Source: CAZWBR01 sp964632305
GTDB taxonomy: Bacteria > Bacteroidota > Bacteroidia > Bacteroidales > Prolixibacteraceae
Direction of reading: 5' to 3'
DNA: 64,000 nucleotides
Assembly (NCBI GenBank): GCA_964632305.1
Contig: CAZWBR010000004.1
Span: 62,001-126,000, forward strand
Both the position numbers and the translations under genes were made by a program. The notes under the pieces were generated by a model. It saw only the letters and a list, made by a program, of their open reading frames with translations. It made no database searches and was not told the DNA's origin. Positions 35,634 to 44,583 of the stretch are shown piece by piece (position 1 is the stretch's first letter; every line of letters starts with the position of its first letter).

Positions 35634-36749
35634 TTATCCGTCGATCTTATTCGACAGTTCTCCTTCCCGGTGATGCTTTTCAATGGCTGTCCCAATGTAG
35701 AGCGCCGACAGTAAGGTGAAAACATAAGCCTGAATGAAGGCGACCAATAACTCCAGCAGTCCCATGAAGATGGTGAAAATGATCGACACGACTGACATCC
35801 CATAACCGCCTAAGACATTCTTTTCACCAAAGATGAAGATCAGACTGAAAAATCCCAATGCGATTATATGACCTGCTGTAATATTGGCAAATAACCGGAT
35901 CATCAACACAAAAGGTTTGAGCATAAAACTCATAAACTCAACCACCGGCATCAACGGGACCGGGAATTTCAGCCACCAGGGAACTCCCGGGGCATTGACA
36001 ATATGCATCCAATAATCTTTTGTCCCGCTAAAAGAGGTAATTATAAAAGTAAATAGAGCCAACACCATGGCGATGGCAATATTCCCGGTCAGATTTGCCC
36101 CTCCCGGAAACAGGGGAACCAATCCCAATAGATTATTGACCAGGATAAAGAAAAACATGGTAAGCAGAAAGGGCAGATATCTTTCATATTTTTCCTCCCC
36201 GATATTGGGTCTTGCTATGTCATCGCGAACGAAAATAATAACCGGTTCCAGCCAACTTTGGAGACCTTTGGGTTGACTAATCTCTTCCCGTTTGTACCGG
36301 GAGGCCATACTTACGAAAATTAAGAGAATCACGATTAATCCAATAAACAGTGAAAGCACGTTTTTGGTAATCGAAAAATCATACGGCCTTATCTCTTCTC
36401 CCGAGGGATTCAATTCGACAATTTTGCCTTCATAGTGACCCTCTTTGGCGATCCTGAATCCACCGAACGCTTCTTCACCATGATGAAGCTTCCCGGACAT
36501 GAAAGCATGAAATCCCGTTTGTTCACTATATAAGATTACCGGTAACGGAATGCTCACGTGAATATTGCCTATCGTTGCAATGTGCCATTCGTATGAGTCA
36601 CCTATATGTTCAAGGATCAACTTCCCGGCATTAAAGCCTTTCTCTTCCGCCACATTGGCCTCCATAGTTTCACTATTGGCTCTCCCGGGATGAATGGAAG
36701 CGAAAAAAACTACCGCAAACAGGAATAGTATTTTAAAAATTTGATTCAT
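35634..36749 (-). CDS. atpB: F-type ATP synthase subunit a
   Basis: A 371-residue subunit, longer than the E. coli protein owing to a signal peptide (residues 1-25) and an exported N-terminal domain of about 110 residues, a feature common in Bacteroidota. The channel helix holds the essential Arg in MIRLFANITAGHIIALG. FLLTMFFFILVNNLLGLVP and the C-terminal QAYVFTLLSALYIG also match. It leads the structural genes of the operon. Confidence 0.95.
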   Translation of the reverse strand: MNQIFKILFLFAVVFFASIHPGRANSETMEANVAEEKGFNAGKLILEHIGDSYEWHIATIGNIHVSIPLPVILYSEQTGFHAFMSGKLHHGEEAFGGFRIAKEGHYEGKIVELNPSGEEIRPYDFSITKNVLSLFIGLIVILLIFVSMASRYKREEISQPKGLQSWLEPVIIFVRDDIARPNIGEEKYERYLPFLLTMFFFILVNNLLGLVPLFPGGANLTGNIAIAMVLALFTFIITSFSGTKDYWMHIVNAPGVPWWLKFPVPLMPVVEFMSFMLKPFVLMIRLFANITAGHIIALGFFSLIFIFGEKNVLGGYGMSVVSIIFTIFMGLLELLVAFIQAYVFTLLSALYIGTAIEKHHREGELSNKIDG

Positions 36750-36807
36750 TTATTGTTCAATCATAAACAAATATAACAATATACTCAAATACCTACATCT
36801 GTAGATA

Positions 36808-37188
36808 TCACTTTTTTAATGTCCTTAATATTTGTTGTACTTCGAAGATGGTGAAGCAGATATAGAGGATCAAAAAAGTCAGGACAAAAACAATGGCATT
36901 TGAGCGGTCAAGCAGCAGGGAAATCAGAATAAAAGCAAAGTAAATCAGCAGTTTAACCGACACAAGAGCCATAAATACCGTATTGAATTTCCGAATATTC
37001 TGCTGAGCCACCTTTATCAAAAAGAGATGGATAACCCCGGTAACCAGGGCAATCAAAAGAAACTGCACCGGAAACATCGGAAAATACCATTTCTGAAGCA
37101 GTGTCGAATAAAGCAGGGCTGCAATAAGGATCAGTCCGGTCGAAAATATTCCGAAGCTCTTTAAAAACTGTTTGGCCTCTCTTTCCAT
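36808..37188 (-). CDS. AtpI-like four-helix membrane protein at the head of the atp operon
   Basis: A 126-residue hydrophobic protein with four predicted membrane helices and charged ends (MEREAKQFLKS at the N-terminus, QQILRTLKK at the C-terminus). I do not recognise a named family from sequence. The position just before atpB is that of AtpI/AtpZ, accessory proteins for c-ring assembly or Mg2+ supply, so that role is inferred from place and topology only. It is the first gene after the candidate promoter at 37260. Confidence 0.65.
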   Translation of the reverse strand: MEREAKQFLKSFGIFSTGLILIAALLYSTLLQKWYFPMFPVQFLLIALVTGVIHLFLIKVAQQNIRKFNTVFMALVSVKLLIYFAFILISLLLDRSNAIVFVLTFLILYICFTIFEVQQILRTLKK

Positions 37189-37259
37189 AAAAAAAGATTA
37201 AGCAGGATGACCAGGACCTGATTCGGTCGCCCCACTGGATTATTTAGCTTACGCAATAA

Positions 37260-37289
37260 CAAATATAGAATAAACTGATCATTATCAAC
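37260..37289 (-). promoter_or_regulatory. Candidate promoter of the F-type ATP synthase operon
   Basis: On the minus strand TATATTTG (37260-37267) fits the -7 box TAnnTTTG, and GTTG (37286-37289) sits 18 nt upstream as a near-match to the -33 TTTG. The predicted leader is about 70 nt. Confidence 0.45.
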
Positions 37290-37910
37290 TTTATTCGTTG
37301 AAAAATTACAAATTCGAATAGATTTATAATCGTCAGTATATCTGAGACATACAAGGATCCCGAAAAAAAATAATATTCATTTAAACTGCATTGGAACTAT
37401 TCGGTGTTCTATTTCCCTGGAATAGTCAGGAGCCTGATTGTGATGAGGTTTCAGCAATAGTATTTATAATTAAACAGGGCAAAGATGCCCGATCCTGATC
37501 CTATTTTATTGATTGATAAGGATCAAATATATTCCCTATGGGTCCTGCAGCCAAAATAATCAGGGCCATTTCAATTGGACAAACACAGAGAAGAAGGCAC
37601 ATTTATTTGAAGGCTTCTTAATAAAAGGCGATGCCTCCCTCGGATCTTCTGCGGTTATTGTGCGGTTATTCTGTGGTTATTGTGCGGTTATTGTGCGGTT
37701 ATTAATCGCACAATAACCCTTAATGAAGAGCGGAATAATCAGGGAAAATTAGGCGATGATCCCTTTAAATCCGGTTGACCTCAATTTTAAAAGGAGTATT
37801 TATCATTAGTCAAGGACAATTTGGTTGTAACACCGTTAATCTTAAGGAAACAGGATTCTGAGCGAACAAATTAAGGATGAAAATATAAGCCGAGGGAGAC
37901 AGACAAAAAA
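37290..37910. other. Long intergenic region upstream of the atp operon with 11-bp array
   Basis: About 620 nt without a convincing gene. It contains the 11-bp array and its inverted copy (37640-37718). Small open frames across the array look like by-products of the repeat. Confidence 0.55.
37640..37718. repeat. 11-bp tandem array (six units) plus inverted copy
   Basis: Units from 37640: TCGGATCTTCT (degenerate), GCGGTTATTGT, GCGGTTATTCT, GTGGTTATTGT, GCGGTTATTGT, GCGGTTATTAA. Then CGCACAATAACC (37707-37718) is the exact reverse complement of GGTTATTGTGCG in the array, so a 12-bp hairpin can form. The period is exactly 11. Confidence 0.9.
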
Positions 37911-37940
37911 GAAGGGCATCTCTTTTATGAAATGCCCTTC
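37905..37940 (-). terminator. Terminator of the DUF5606 gene
   Basis: Arms 37911-37919 and 37932-37940 (GAAGGGCAT / ATGCCCTTC), with a six-T run following on the minus strand (37905-37910). Confidence 0.8.
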
Positions 37941-37966
37941 CTGAATAATTTTTCTCAGAACGGGGA

Positions 37967-38386
37967 TTATTCTTCCGTCTGTTTTTCAGCGGTTGCCTCT
38001 TCTGACTCAAAATTCAGCAATCCCTTCTCCTGAAGAAGGTTATACCACTGAATTACCTTTTTGATATCCGAAACATATACTCTATCCTTATCAAACTGAG
38101 GAAGGATGGTTTCGAAATAATCTTTCAGCGCCTCATTGGAGGATTTGGTCGCGATGGCTGCACCGCCGTTTTCTTTGTCAGATATTTTTTTGAAGACCTC
38201 TTTCAGGGGGATGTCCTCATTAATGGTATAAATGGCAATATCTTCCAGGGTACTCATTTTGGCACTGGCGTAGGCGGTCGATTTTTTCCCCGTGAGTAAG
38301 GATTCAACGATAACGCTGTTTTTTCCTTCCGAGATGACCTTAAAAAGTCCGGGCTGGCCTGAAATGGCTAATATTCCTTTTAACAT
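37967..38386 (-). CDS. DUF5606 domain protein
   Basis: A 139-residue protein beginning MLKGILAISGQPGLFKVIS, the conserved opening of the DUF5606 family of Bacteroidota. A small SH3-like N-terminal part (KNSVIVESLLTGKKSTAYA) and a helical C-terminal part (SSNEALKDYFETILPQFDKDRVY) are seen, with an acidic tail. A Met three residues upstream (38395) is the alternative start. The function is unknown. It follows the A/V-type ATPase operon after a hairpin and has its own terminator. Confidence 0.82.
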   Translation of the reverse strand: MLKGILAISGQPGLFKVISEGKNSVIVESLLTGKKSTAYASAKMSTLEDIAIYTINEDIPLKEVFKKISDKENGGAAIATKSSNEALKDYFETILPQFDKDRVYVSDIKKVIQWYNLLQEKGLLNFESEEATAEKQTEE

Positions 38387-38442
38387 GTCGTTCAAATCTT
38401 TTGAAATTTCAGCTCCAAAAATAGTAAAAATGTCGGTAATAA

Positions 38443-38473
38443 TGCGGGGTGACCTTTATCAGATCACCCCGCA
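38443..38473 (-). terminator. Hairpin after the A/V-ATPase operon
   Basis: Perfect 10-bp arms TGCGGGGTGA (38443-38452) and TCACCCCGCA (38464-38473), 11-nt loop. The T run on the minus strand is not immediate, so termination is likely but not certain. Confidence 0.55.
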
Positions 38474-38515
38474 CCTCATATTTTGATCCCTTTGATGTGG
38501 AATGCTCTTTTACGA

Positions 38516-38971
38516 TTATTGAATGGCGGTGTTAATCATAAATACTGCGGCCAAAGAAATGATCGCGTAAAGCTCAGGGAATGCTGCAAGAATCAAGGTA
38601 TTACCAAAAACTTCATGTCCGCTTCCGATGGCTGAAATACCATTAGCCCCGATCTGCCCCTGACGAATTGCGGAGAAGAAACAGACAAATCCGCAGGCCA
38701 CACTGCCCCCTAACACCGCGGAGGCCTGAAGAAGGGTGATATCGGGCGAGAGGGCTGTTCCGGTAGAAAAAATAAAGTATCCGGCAAAGCCATAGAGCCC
38801 TTGTGTTCCGGGAAGCCCCGAAAGAACCATGTAACTACCGAAGGCATCGGGATTCTTCTTCATCGCACCGATGGTGGCATTTCCGCCGATTGTTGTTCCG
38901 TAAGCGCTTCCAATTCCTGAAAGGGCCAGCATAATTCCAATTCCAATGTAAGCTAACGTGATAGGTTCCAT
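38516..38971 (-). CDS. ntpK: A/V-type ATPase subunit K (c-ring), Na+-type ligand set
   Basis: A 151-residue subunit with four membrane helices from a duplicated hairpin. Only the second hairpin keeps the ion carboxylate (E133 in FPELYAI); the first has LPGTQGLYG. Residues L53, T56, Q57, Q104 and E133 correspond to the Na+ ligands L61, T64, Q65, Q110 and E139 of Enterococcus hirae NtpK. A Na+-translocating ring is therefore predicted. It is the last gene of the operon. Confidence 0.93.
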   Translation of the reverse strand: MEPITLAYIGIGIMLALSGIGSAYGTTIGGNATIGAMKKNPDAFGSYMVLSGLPGTQGLYGFAGYFIFSTGTALSPDITLLQASAVLGGSVACGFVCFFSAIRQGQIGANGISAIGSGHEVFGNTLILAAFPELYAIISLAAVFMINTAIQ

Positions 38972-39008
38972 TTTTTAATTATTTAATTGTTTATTTCTAA
39001 GTTATTGA

Positions 39009-40838
39009 TCAATCTATTCTTGTTTTAAACGGGGTGTATTTTCTCCCCCCTCCGGTGAATCCGGCATTCTTGTAAAATTCCACAAAAGTTAAACGCATCG
39101 GGTGGACAAACGATCCGAGAATTCCCATCAACATGTTAATGGTATGGCCGGCAATGAGGATCAGGGCTATAACGATAAACCTAACTACCGGGATATCGGG
39201 AGCCAGCGAGATGGCCAGACTATTGAAGACATAGCCTAAGATCCCGCTGCAAATACCCAGGGCAAACAAGCGGATATAAGAGAGTAAATCGCCCAGCAGC
39301 CCGGTTGCCATATTATAGGTGTCCCATAATCCCAATCCGAAATTGGCAAAAACATTCCGGTTGGGGCTGCTGAAAATAAATGCACCCAGAAAACCAAGGC
39401 CAATGATTGTCCCGCCGATTCCTTTAACCATCAGGGGATCTGCCCCTGATTTATTCATCAGATAGACCGTTCCGATTCCGAAAAGAATCAGGATCCACCC
39501 CATTGTACTGAACGCATTTCGGATCCCTCCCTGATAGATCTCGTTGGCTGCTTTAACAAACATCCCGTAAATGATCTGAATCGCACCGAAAACAATGGCC
39601 AGATTAAACAACGCCTGATTTATGTCGGTATTCTTCGATTTGAGCAGGTCGTCCATTGAGGCATAAAAGCCAACCCTCATTTCGTACAGGTTCATGCCGA
39701 AACAGGTCCCCGATATGATCCCAAAAATTATAGTGGATAGCCCAAGAAACCCCAATAGTTTCATATAGGGCCTCGTAGCCGGCTTAACCTTTCCGGCCAT
39801 GATGAATCCGGCCAAAGCCAGGATCAGGCCATAACCGGAGTCTCCCAGGCAGAACCCGAAGAAAAGCCAATAGAAAGGAGCATATAAAGCTGTCAGATCG
39901 AGCTCTTTATGATTTGGAAGGGTATAAAGCTCACCGATCGGTTCAAAAAGCCGGGCAAACCAGTTGTTTTTAAGCACGACAGGGACCCGTTCATCAGCCG
40001 AAGGCTCTTCCGATTCATAATAGACCGACTGTCCGGACAGGAATTTTTCAAACTCTTCGACCTTTGTTACCGGAAGGAAACCCTCCAGTACCGCAACTTT
40101 ATCCTCGGCAGCCATATTGGTGTTTAACACCACTTTATCAAAATCGAACTCCTGTTGTACTTTAAGTTTGGCATGTTCCAAAACCGGAATCAGGGTCTCT
40201 GCGAAACGATTGAATTCCGCGTTGATATGTTCCTTTTCTTTCCGAACCCTTACGATCTGTTCGTTCAACTCGTTTAATGAGATTTGCGGCAGCCGCACCG
40301 GATCGGCATCAAGTTCAGACACTGTTCCGTTCGGGATAATCGTTACGAAGTAGAGTAACGCTCCTTTTTGTGAAACAATGAAGGCATTGTAAAGGGTTTC
40401 CCATTCAGGGTTCCATTTTCGGTCGGGACAGCTAAAAAATTGGATTGTCCAGCCGGCCTCCTTCAGTTTCTCAATGGTTTGGAGATCATACTTTCCCCAA
40501 GGGGATAATTGGGCGTAATCCTTTTCGAGATTGGCGAGTCGCTGATCGGCAGCATCCAATTCGTGGCGCAGAGCTTCCAGATCGTGCAGCACTTTTAAAC
40601 CGTCAATCTTCCTATCCGGGTTATCGTCCTTCTTCTCAACGGCTCTTGGTTTCAAAAAACGGATGGCATCGTTGAACCGGGTCAAAAGCAGGACCTTATC
40701 GCGAAGGGTACTTGCGGAAGCCTCTGCGATCCCCCTCTCTTTGACATGAAGGACCCCCTGTTCGCGGATCGATTCCAGAAATTTCGTATATTCCTTATAG
40801 TAGACCAGGAAAGAGTATTTTCTCATTTTAATGATCAT
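39009..40838 (-). CDS. ntpI: A/V-type ATPase subunit I (a)
   Basis: A 609-residue stator subunit: an N-terminal soluble coiled-coil arm (residues 1-310) and a C-terminal membrane part with about eight helices (PFYWLFFGFCLGDSGYGLI, DLLSYIRLFALGICSG, IAGHTINMLMGILGSFVHPMRL cited as MLMGILGSFVHPMRL). The SYIRLFALG helix holds the Arg that faces the ring carboxylate. It overlaps the upstream D gene by 4 nt. Confidence 0.94.
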   Translation of the reverse strand: MIIKMRKYSFLVYYKEYTKFLESIREQGVLHVKERGIAEASASTLRDKVLLLTRFNDAIRFLKPRAVEKKDDNPDRKIDGLKVLHDLEALRHELDAADQRLANLEKDYAQLSPWGKYDLQTIEKLKEAGWTIQFFSCPDRKWNPEWETLYNAFIVSQKGALLYFVTIIPNGTVSELDADPVRLPQISLNELNEQIVRVRKEKEHINAEFNRFAETLIPVLEHAKLKVQQEFDFDKVVLNTNMAAEDKVAVLEGFLPVTKVEEFEKFLSGQSVYYESEEPSADERVPVVLKNNWFARLFEPIGELYTLPNHKELDLTALYAPFYWLFFGFCLGDSGYGLILALAGFIMAGKVKPATRPYMKLLGFLGLSTIIFGIISGTCFGMNLYEMRVGFYASMDDLLKSKNTDINQALFNLAIVFGAIQIIYGMFVKAANEIYQGGIRNAFSTMGWILILFGIGTVYLMNKSGADPLMVKGIGGTIIGLGFLGAFIFSSPNRNVFANFGLGLWDTYNMATGLLGDLLSYIRLFALGICSGILGYVFNSLAISLAPDIPVVRFIVIALILIAGHTINMLMGILGSFVHPMRLTFVEFYKNAGFTGGGRKYTPFKTRID

Positions 40839-41440
40839 GCTTCTTCCTCCTTTCCCTCTTTTTGGCGTGATTTCACGATTTTCTGGGCCGATTTCGACAG
40901 GTTCTCCTCATCTTCGAGGAACCGTTTAATCTTGCGAATGGCATCATCATAGCCGGGAATCTGCACCTTCTCGAAGAGATTGACCTTTTGGGTGGTCTTC
41001 TTTCGGGCATGGTCGAGCAGCAAAACTTTTTGGTGATAAAACTCTTGTTCGATTCCTATCTCAGCCAGTTCCCTTACCACTTTGATCCCGTCGAGGAACC
41101 ATTTAGGCTGATTAAAAATGCTGAATTGTCCGATCCTGAAGTCGACGCCATCCAATACGGGTATTTTCACCCCCGCGATCTTTCGCATCGACATTCTGAC
41201 ATCCTGCACCTGAACCAGCGAGGTATCAAATTCACTCCAAAGGGCCACCATCGTTTCATAATCGGCCATCGTCTTTTGCAAGACGGTCTCCAGTCGGGCG
41301 ACCTCATCTTTAGCTTTTTTTACCTCGATACGCAGCGCCGACTCCTTGTTCTTGATGGTTGGCAAAGCCCGTACCCTCATCTTGTACTGCTTTTCCAAAC
41401 CCTGGAGCGATGTTTTATTATATTGAAATTTTACAGCCAT
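40835..41440 (-). CDS. ntpD: A/V-type ATPase subunit D
   Basis: A 201-residue rotor-shaft subunit. The N-terminus (FQYNKTSLQGLEKQYKMRVRALPTIKNKE in part) and the C-terminus (KKTTQKVNLFEKVQIPGYDDAIRKIKRFLEDEE in part) are long helices forming the coiled coil, with the NLFEK...IP motif typical of subunit D. It overlaps I by 4 nt and follows B by 51 nt. Confidence 0.93.
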   Translation of the reverse strand: MAVKFQYNKTSLQGLEKQYKMRVRALPTIKNKESALRIEVKKAKDEVARLETVLQKTMADYETMVALWSEFDTSLVQVQDVRMSMRKIAGVKIPVLDGVDFRIGQFSIFNQPKWFLDGIKVVRELAEIGIEQEFYHQKVLLLDHARKKTTQKVNLFEKVQIPGYDDAIRKIKRFLEDEENLSKSAQKIVKSRQKEGKEEEA

Positions 41441-41491
41441 TTTCGGTATTGTAAATTCCCTGATTCTAAATCATTGTTTGACTAACCAACT

Positions 41492-42817
41492 TCAGTTGGA
41501 TTTTGGCCAGTATTTATCGATCAGCGCCTGACGGATGCCTGCTTCTTCTTTTTTAAAGTTCTTGGCCAGCAGGCTCCAGGCGGTATCAAGCATCTCTTCG
41601 GTGCTAATATTAACGTCGATAGCCAGCAGGTGGCGGGAATATTCCTTCGCGAATTTCAGCGCTCTCTCATCGTATTCCGAAAGGTCAAACCCGTTTTCCA
41701 TCTTGGTCTTCGCGCTGGCCGCATCGGCGAAGAGCCGGATCGAGGCGTTCATCACCTGGGGATGGTCTTCACGGGTCTTCTTTCCGATCACCAACTGTTT
41801 CAGACGTGACAGGGAACGGAACGGGTCGACAATTACTTTACCAACGTCGGTGTCACGGCGAAGGAATAACTGTCCCTCGGTGATATAACCGGTATTATCC
41901 GGTATTGAGTGGGTGATATCGCCTCCCGAAAGGGTGGTTACGGCAATAATGGTGATCGATCCGCCCGAAGGGAACTGTACTGCCTTCTCATAGATTTTGG
42001 CCAGATCGGAATAGAGTGAGCCCGGCATCGAGTCTTTCGAAGGGATCTGATCCATACGGTTTGAAACGATGGAAAGCGCATCGGCATAGAGGGTCATATC
42101 GGTCAGGAGCACCAGCACACTCTCATTTTTATCGACGGCAAAATATTCAGCTGCGGTAAGAGCCATATCAGGAACCAAGAGTCGTTCGACAGGCGGATTC
42201 TCCGTGGTATTGACGAAGGAGACAATACGGTTCAATGCACCGGCATTATCAAAAACATTGCGGTAGAACAGATAGTCGTCATTCGTGAGGCCCATTCCTC
42301 CCAGGATGATCTTATCGGCTTTTGCCCGAAGGGCAACCATGGCCATGACCTGGTTGAAAGGTTGATCGGGGTCGGCGAAAAACGGGATCTTCTGCCCTGA
42401 TACCAAGGTATTGTTCAGGTCGATACCTGCAATACCGGTAGCAATCAACTCGGAAGGCTGTTTGCGTCGGACCGGATTCACTGAAGGGCCTCCGATTTCG
42501 CGCTCTTCACCTTCCACGGCAGGTCCTCCGTCAATCGGATCGCCATAGGCATTGAAAAAGCGGCCGGCTAACTGATCGCTCACTTTGAGCGTAGGCGCTT
42601 TCCCTAAGAAGGTAACTTCGGCATTGGTTGGAATCCCATCGGTTCCGCCAAAGATCTGCAGGGTTACTTCATCGCCCATGATCTTAACCACCTGGGCCAG
42701 ACGGCCATTGACTTCGGCCAGTTCTTCATTGCCAATGCCGGTTGCTTTCAGCGAACAAGTCGCTTTGGTAATCTGGGTGATCTTGGTATATATTTTTTGA
42801 AAAGCCTTTGTTGCCAT
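41492..42817 (-). CDS. ntpB: A/V-type ATPase subunit B
   Basis: A 441-residue non-catalytic nucleotide-binding-fold subunit. It has the B-family sequence SGQKIPFFADPDQPFNQV in the place of a P-loop, TENPPVERLLVPDMALTAAEYFA, DMTLYADAL and GYITEGQLFLRRD. Start and the A-subunit stop share one base (TAATG), so A and B are translationally coupled. Confidence 0.95.
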   Translation of the reverse strand: MATKAFQKIYTKITQITKATCSLKATGIGNEELAEVNGRLAQVVKIMGDEVTLQIFGGTDGIPTNAEVTFLGKAPTLKVSDQLAGRFFNAYGDPIDGGPAVEGEEREIGGPSVNPVRRKQPSELIATGIAGIDLNNTLVSGQKIPFFADPDQPFNQVMAMVALRAKADKIILGGMGLTNDDYLFYRNVFDNAGALNRIVSFVNTTENPPVERLLVPDMALTAAEYFAVDKNESVLVLLTDMTLYADALSIVSNRMDQIPSKDSMPGSLYSDLAKIYEKAVQFPSGGSITIIAVTTLSGGDITHSIPDNTGYITEGQLFLRRDTDVGKVIVDPFRSLSRLKQLVIGKKTREDHPQVMNASIRLFADAASAKTKMENGFDLSEYDERALKFAKEYSRHLLAIDVNISTEEMLDTAWSLLAKNFKKEEAGIRQALIDKYWPKSN

Positions 42818-44574
42818 TATGCCACTTTCCTTTCTTTGATAATGTTCGTTAATTCCTTTTCATATTCGATAAACTTATCCGATTCGAATTCGGAATAGTT
42901 CATCTGTCGCAACTGATTGATAATTCTTTTAAAGTAGCCTGCCACCTCGGTGAATGAATCGAAATCGAAATTAGTGTTGCAGATCTCCATCACCTTCTCA
43001 AGCATAAACTGTTGCCTTTCGAGAGGGGTAAGCATATCAATTTTATCAAAGGCGTCCTGCTGAAGGATAACAAAATCGATGATCTCCGATTTCCACAATT
43101 TAATGTGATAATCAATCGGGACGCCATCGTCGCCAAGGATGTCGATCTGTTCGCTTACTTCCATTCCGCGGAGGAGGATGGTTTTGGCTTCATTGACCAT
43201 CGGGATCCATTTATCGCCGATCCGTTTTTCAATATACTCTTCAAATTCAGGGTATTCGAGATATTTGGAATATGAGTCGATCGGGTTGATTGCGGGGTAA
43301 CGTTTACTGTCGGCACGGCTCTGCTGAAGGGCATAAAAGCAGCGGGCCGCTTTCTTGGTCGATTCGGTCACCGGTTCTTTGAGGTTACCCCCGGCCGGAG
43401 AAACCGTTCCGATAAAGGTTACGGAGCCGGTTGCGCCATTGTTCAGGAAGACGAATCCTGCACGCGAATAGAAGTTGGCGATAATGGCAGAGAGGTCCAT
43501 CGGGAAAGCATCCTGTCCGGGAAGCTCTTCGAGCCGGTTCGACATCTCGCGCAAGGCCTGTGCCCAACGTGAAGTGGAGTCGGCCATCATCAGGACCTTT
43601 AACCCCATTGAGCGGTAATATTCAGAGATCGTCATGGCCGTGTAAACAGAGGCTTCGCGGGCAGCTACGGGCATGTTGGAGGTGTTGGCTATAATCACGG
43701 TACGTTCCATCAATTTTCGGCCTGTATGTGGGTCTTCCAGTTCAGGGAACTCGGTAAAGATTTCCACCACCTCGTTGGCGCGTTCGCCGCAGGCAGCGAT
43801 CACCACGATGTCGGCTTCAGCCTGTTTGGAAATGGCGTGTTGCAAAACCGTTTTACCGGTACCAAACGGACCGGGCACAAAGCCGGTTCCTCCTTCGACA
43901 ATCGGGTTGATGGTATCGATGGTCCGTACACCGGTTTCCAGCAATTTGAACGGACGCGGTTTTTCGCGGTAAGCCTTGATGGCTTTCTTAACCGGCCATT
44001 TCTGGACCATTGTCACTTCATGTTCAACACCCTCTTTATCTGTCAGGACCGCAATCACATCACTGATCCGATAGGTTCCTTCGGTCGCGATTGATTTGAT
44101 GGTATATTTCCCTTCAAAGACAAAAGGAACCATGATTTTATGCGGTTGTCCGTTCTCACTCACTTCAGCCAGCCAGGAGGCCGCAATGACCTCCTCTCCC
44201 ACTTTAGCTAAAGGTTTCAGTTCCCAAAGTTTATCATCCTGTAACGGGAAGGTATAGTCGCCTCGTTTCAGGAATACCCCTTCCATCTTATCCAGATCGT
44301 TTTGCAATCCGTCGTAGTTCCTGGAAAGGATGCCCGGGCCGAGCATCACTTCGAGCATGTGGCCGCTGAATTCGACCGGGTCATCGATTTTCAGACCGCG
44401 GGTACTCTCAAAAACCTGCACATAGGCATTGGGAGCGATAACCTTAATAACCTCTGCCATAAGAGGGGTTCCCTTCGTGGTCAGGTAACAGATCTCATTT
44501 TGTGAAACCGGACCATCCGCTTCAACGATGACCAGATTGGCTATTATTCCTTTTACTTTCCCTTTCGTTGACAT
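42817..44574 (-). CDS. ntpA: A/V-type ATPase catalytic subunit A
   Basis: A 585-residue catalytic subunit. P-loop GPFGTGKT at residues 235-242, then CGERANEVVEIFTEFPEL, MADSTSRWAQALREMSNRLEELPG (cited as ADSTSRWAQALREMS) and the family-specific non-homologous insertion near 110-200. All match V/A-type A subunits. In this organism type the complex may work as an ion pump or synthase; direction cannot be read from sequence. Confidence 0.96.
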   Translation of the reverse strand: MSTKGKVKGIIANLVIVEADGPVSQNEICYLTTKGTPLMAEVIKVIAPNAYVQVFESTRGLKIDDPVEFSGHMLEVMLGPGILSRNYDGLQNDLDKMEGVFLKRGDYTFPLQDDKLWELKPLAKVGEEVIAASWLAEVSENGQPHKIMVPFVFEGKYTIKSIATEGTYRISDVIAVLTDKEGVEHEVTMVQKWPVKKAIKAYREKPRPFKLLETGVRTIDTINPIVEGGTGFVPGPFGTGKTVLQHAISKQAEADIVVIAACGERANEVVEIFTEFPELEDPHTGRKLMERTVIIANTSNMPVAAREASVYTAMTISEYYRSMGLKVLMMADSTSRWAQALREMSNRLEELPGQDAFPMDLSAIIANFYSRAGFVFLNNGATGSVTFIGTVSPAGGNLKEPVTESTKKAARCFYALQQSRADSKRYPAINPIDSYSKYLEYPEFEEYIEKRIGDKWIPMVNEAKTILLRGMEVSEQIDILGDDGVPIDYHIKLWKSEIIDFVILQQDAFDKIDMLTPLERQQFMLEKVMEICNTNFDFDSFTEVAGYFKRIINQLRQMNYSEFESDKFIEYEKELTNIIKERKVA

Positions 44575-44583
44575 ATCGTTTGA

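Noticed and set aside
37513..37716. 67-codon open frame across the 11-bp array at 37.6 kb
   Set aside because: The C-terminal third is only translated repeat; no homology or start signal is visible.
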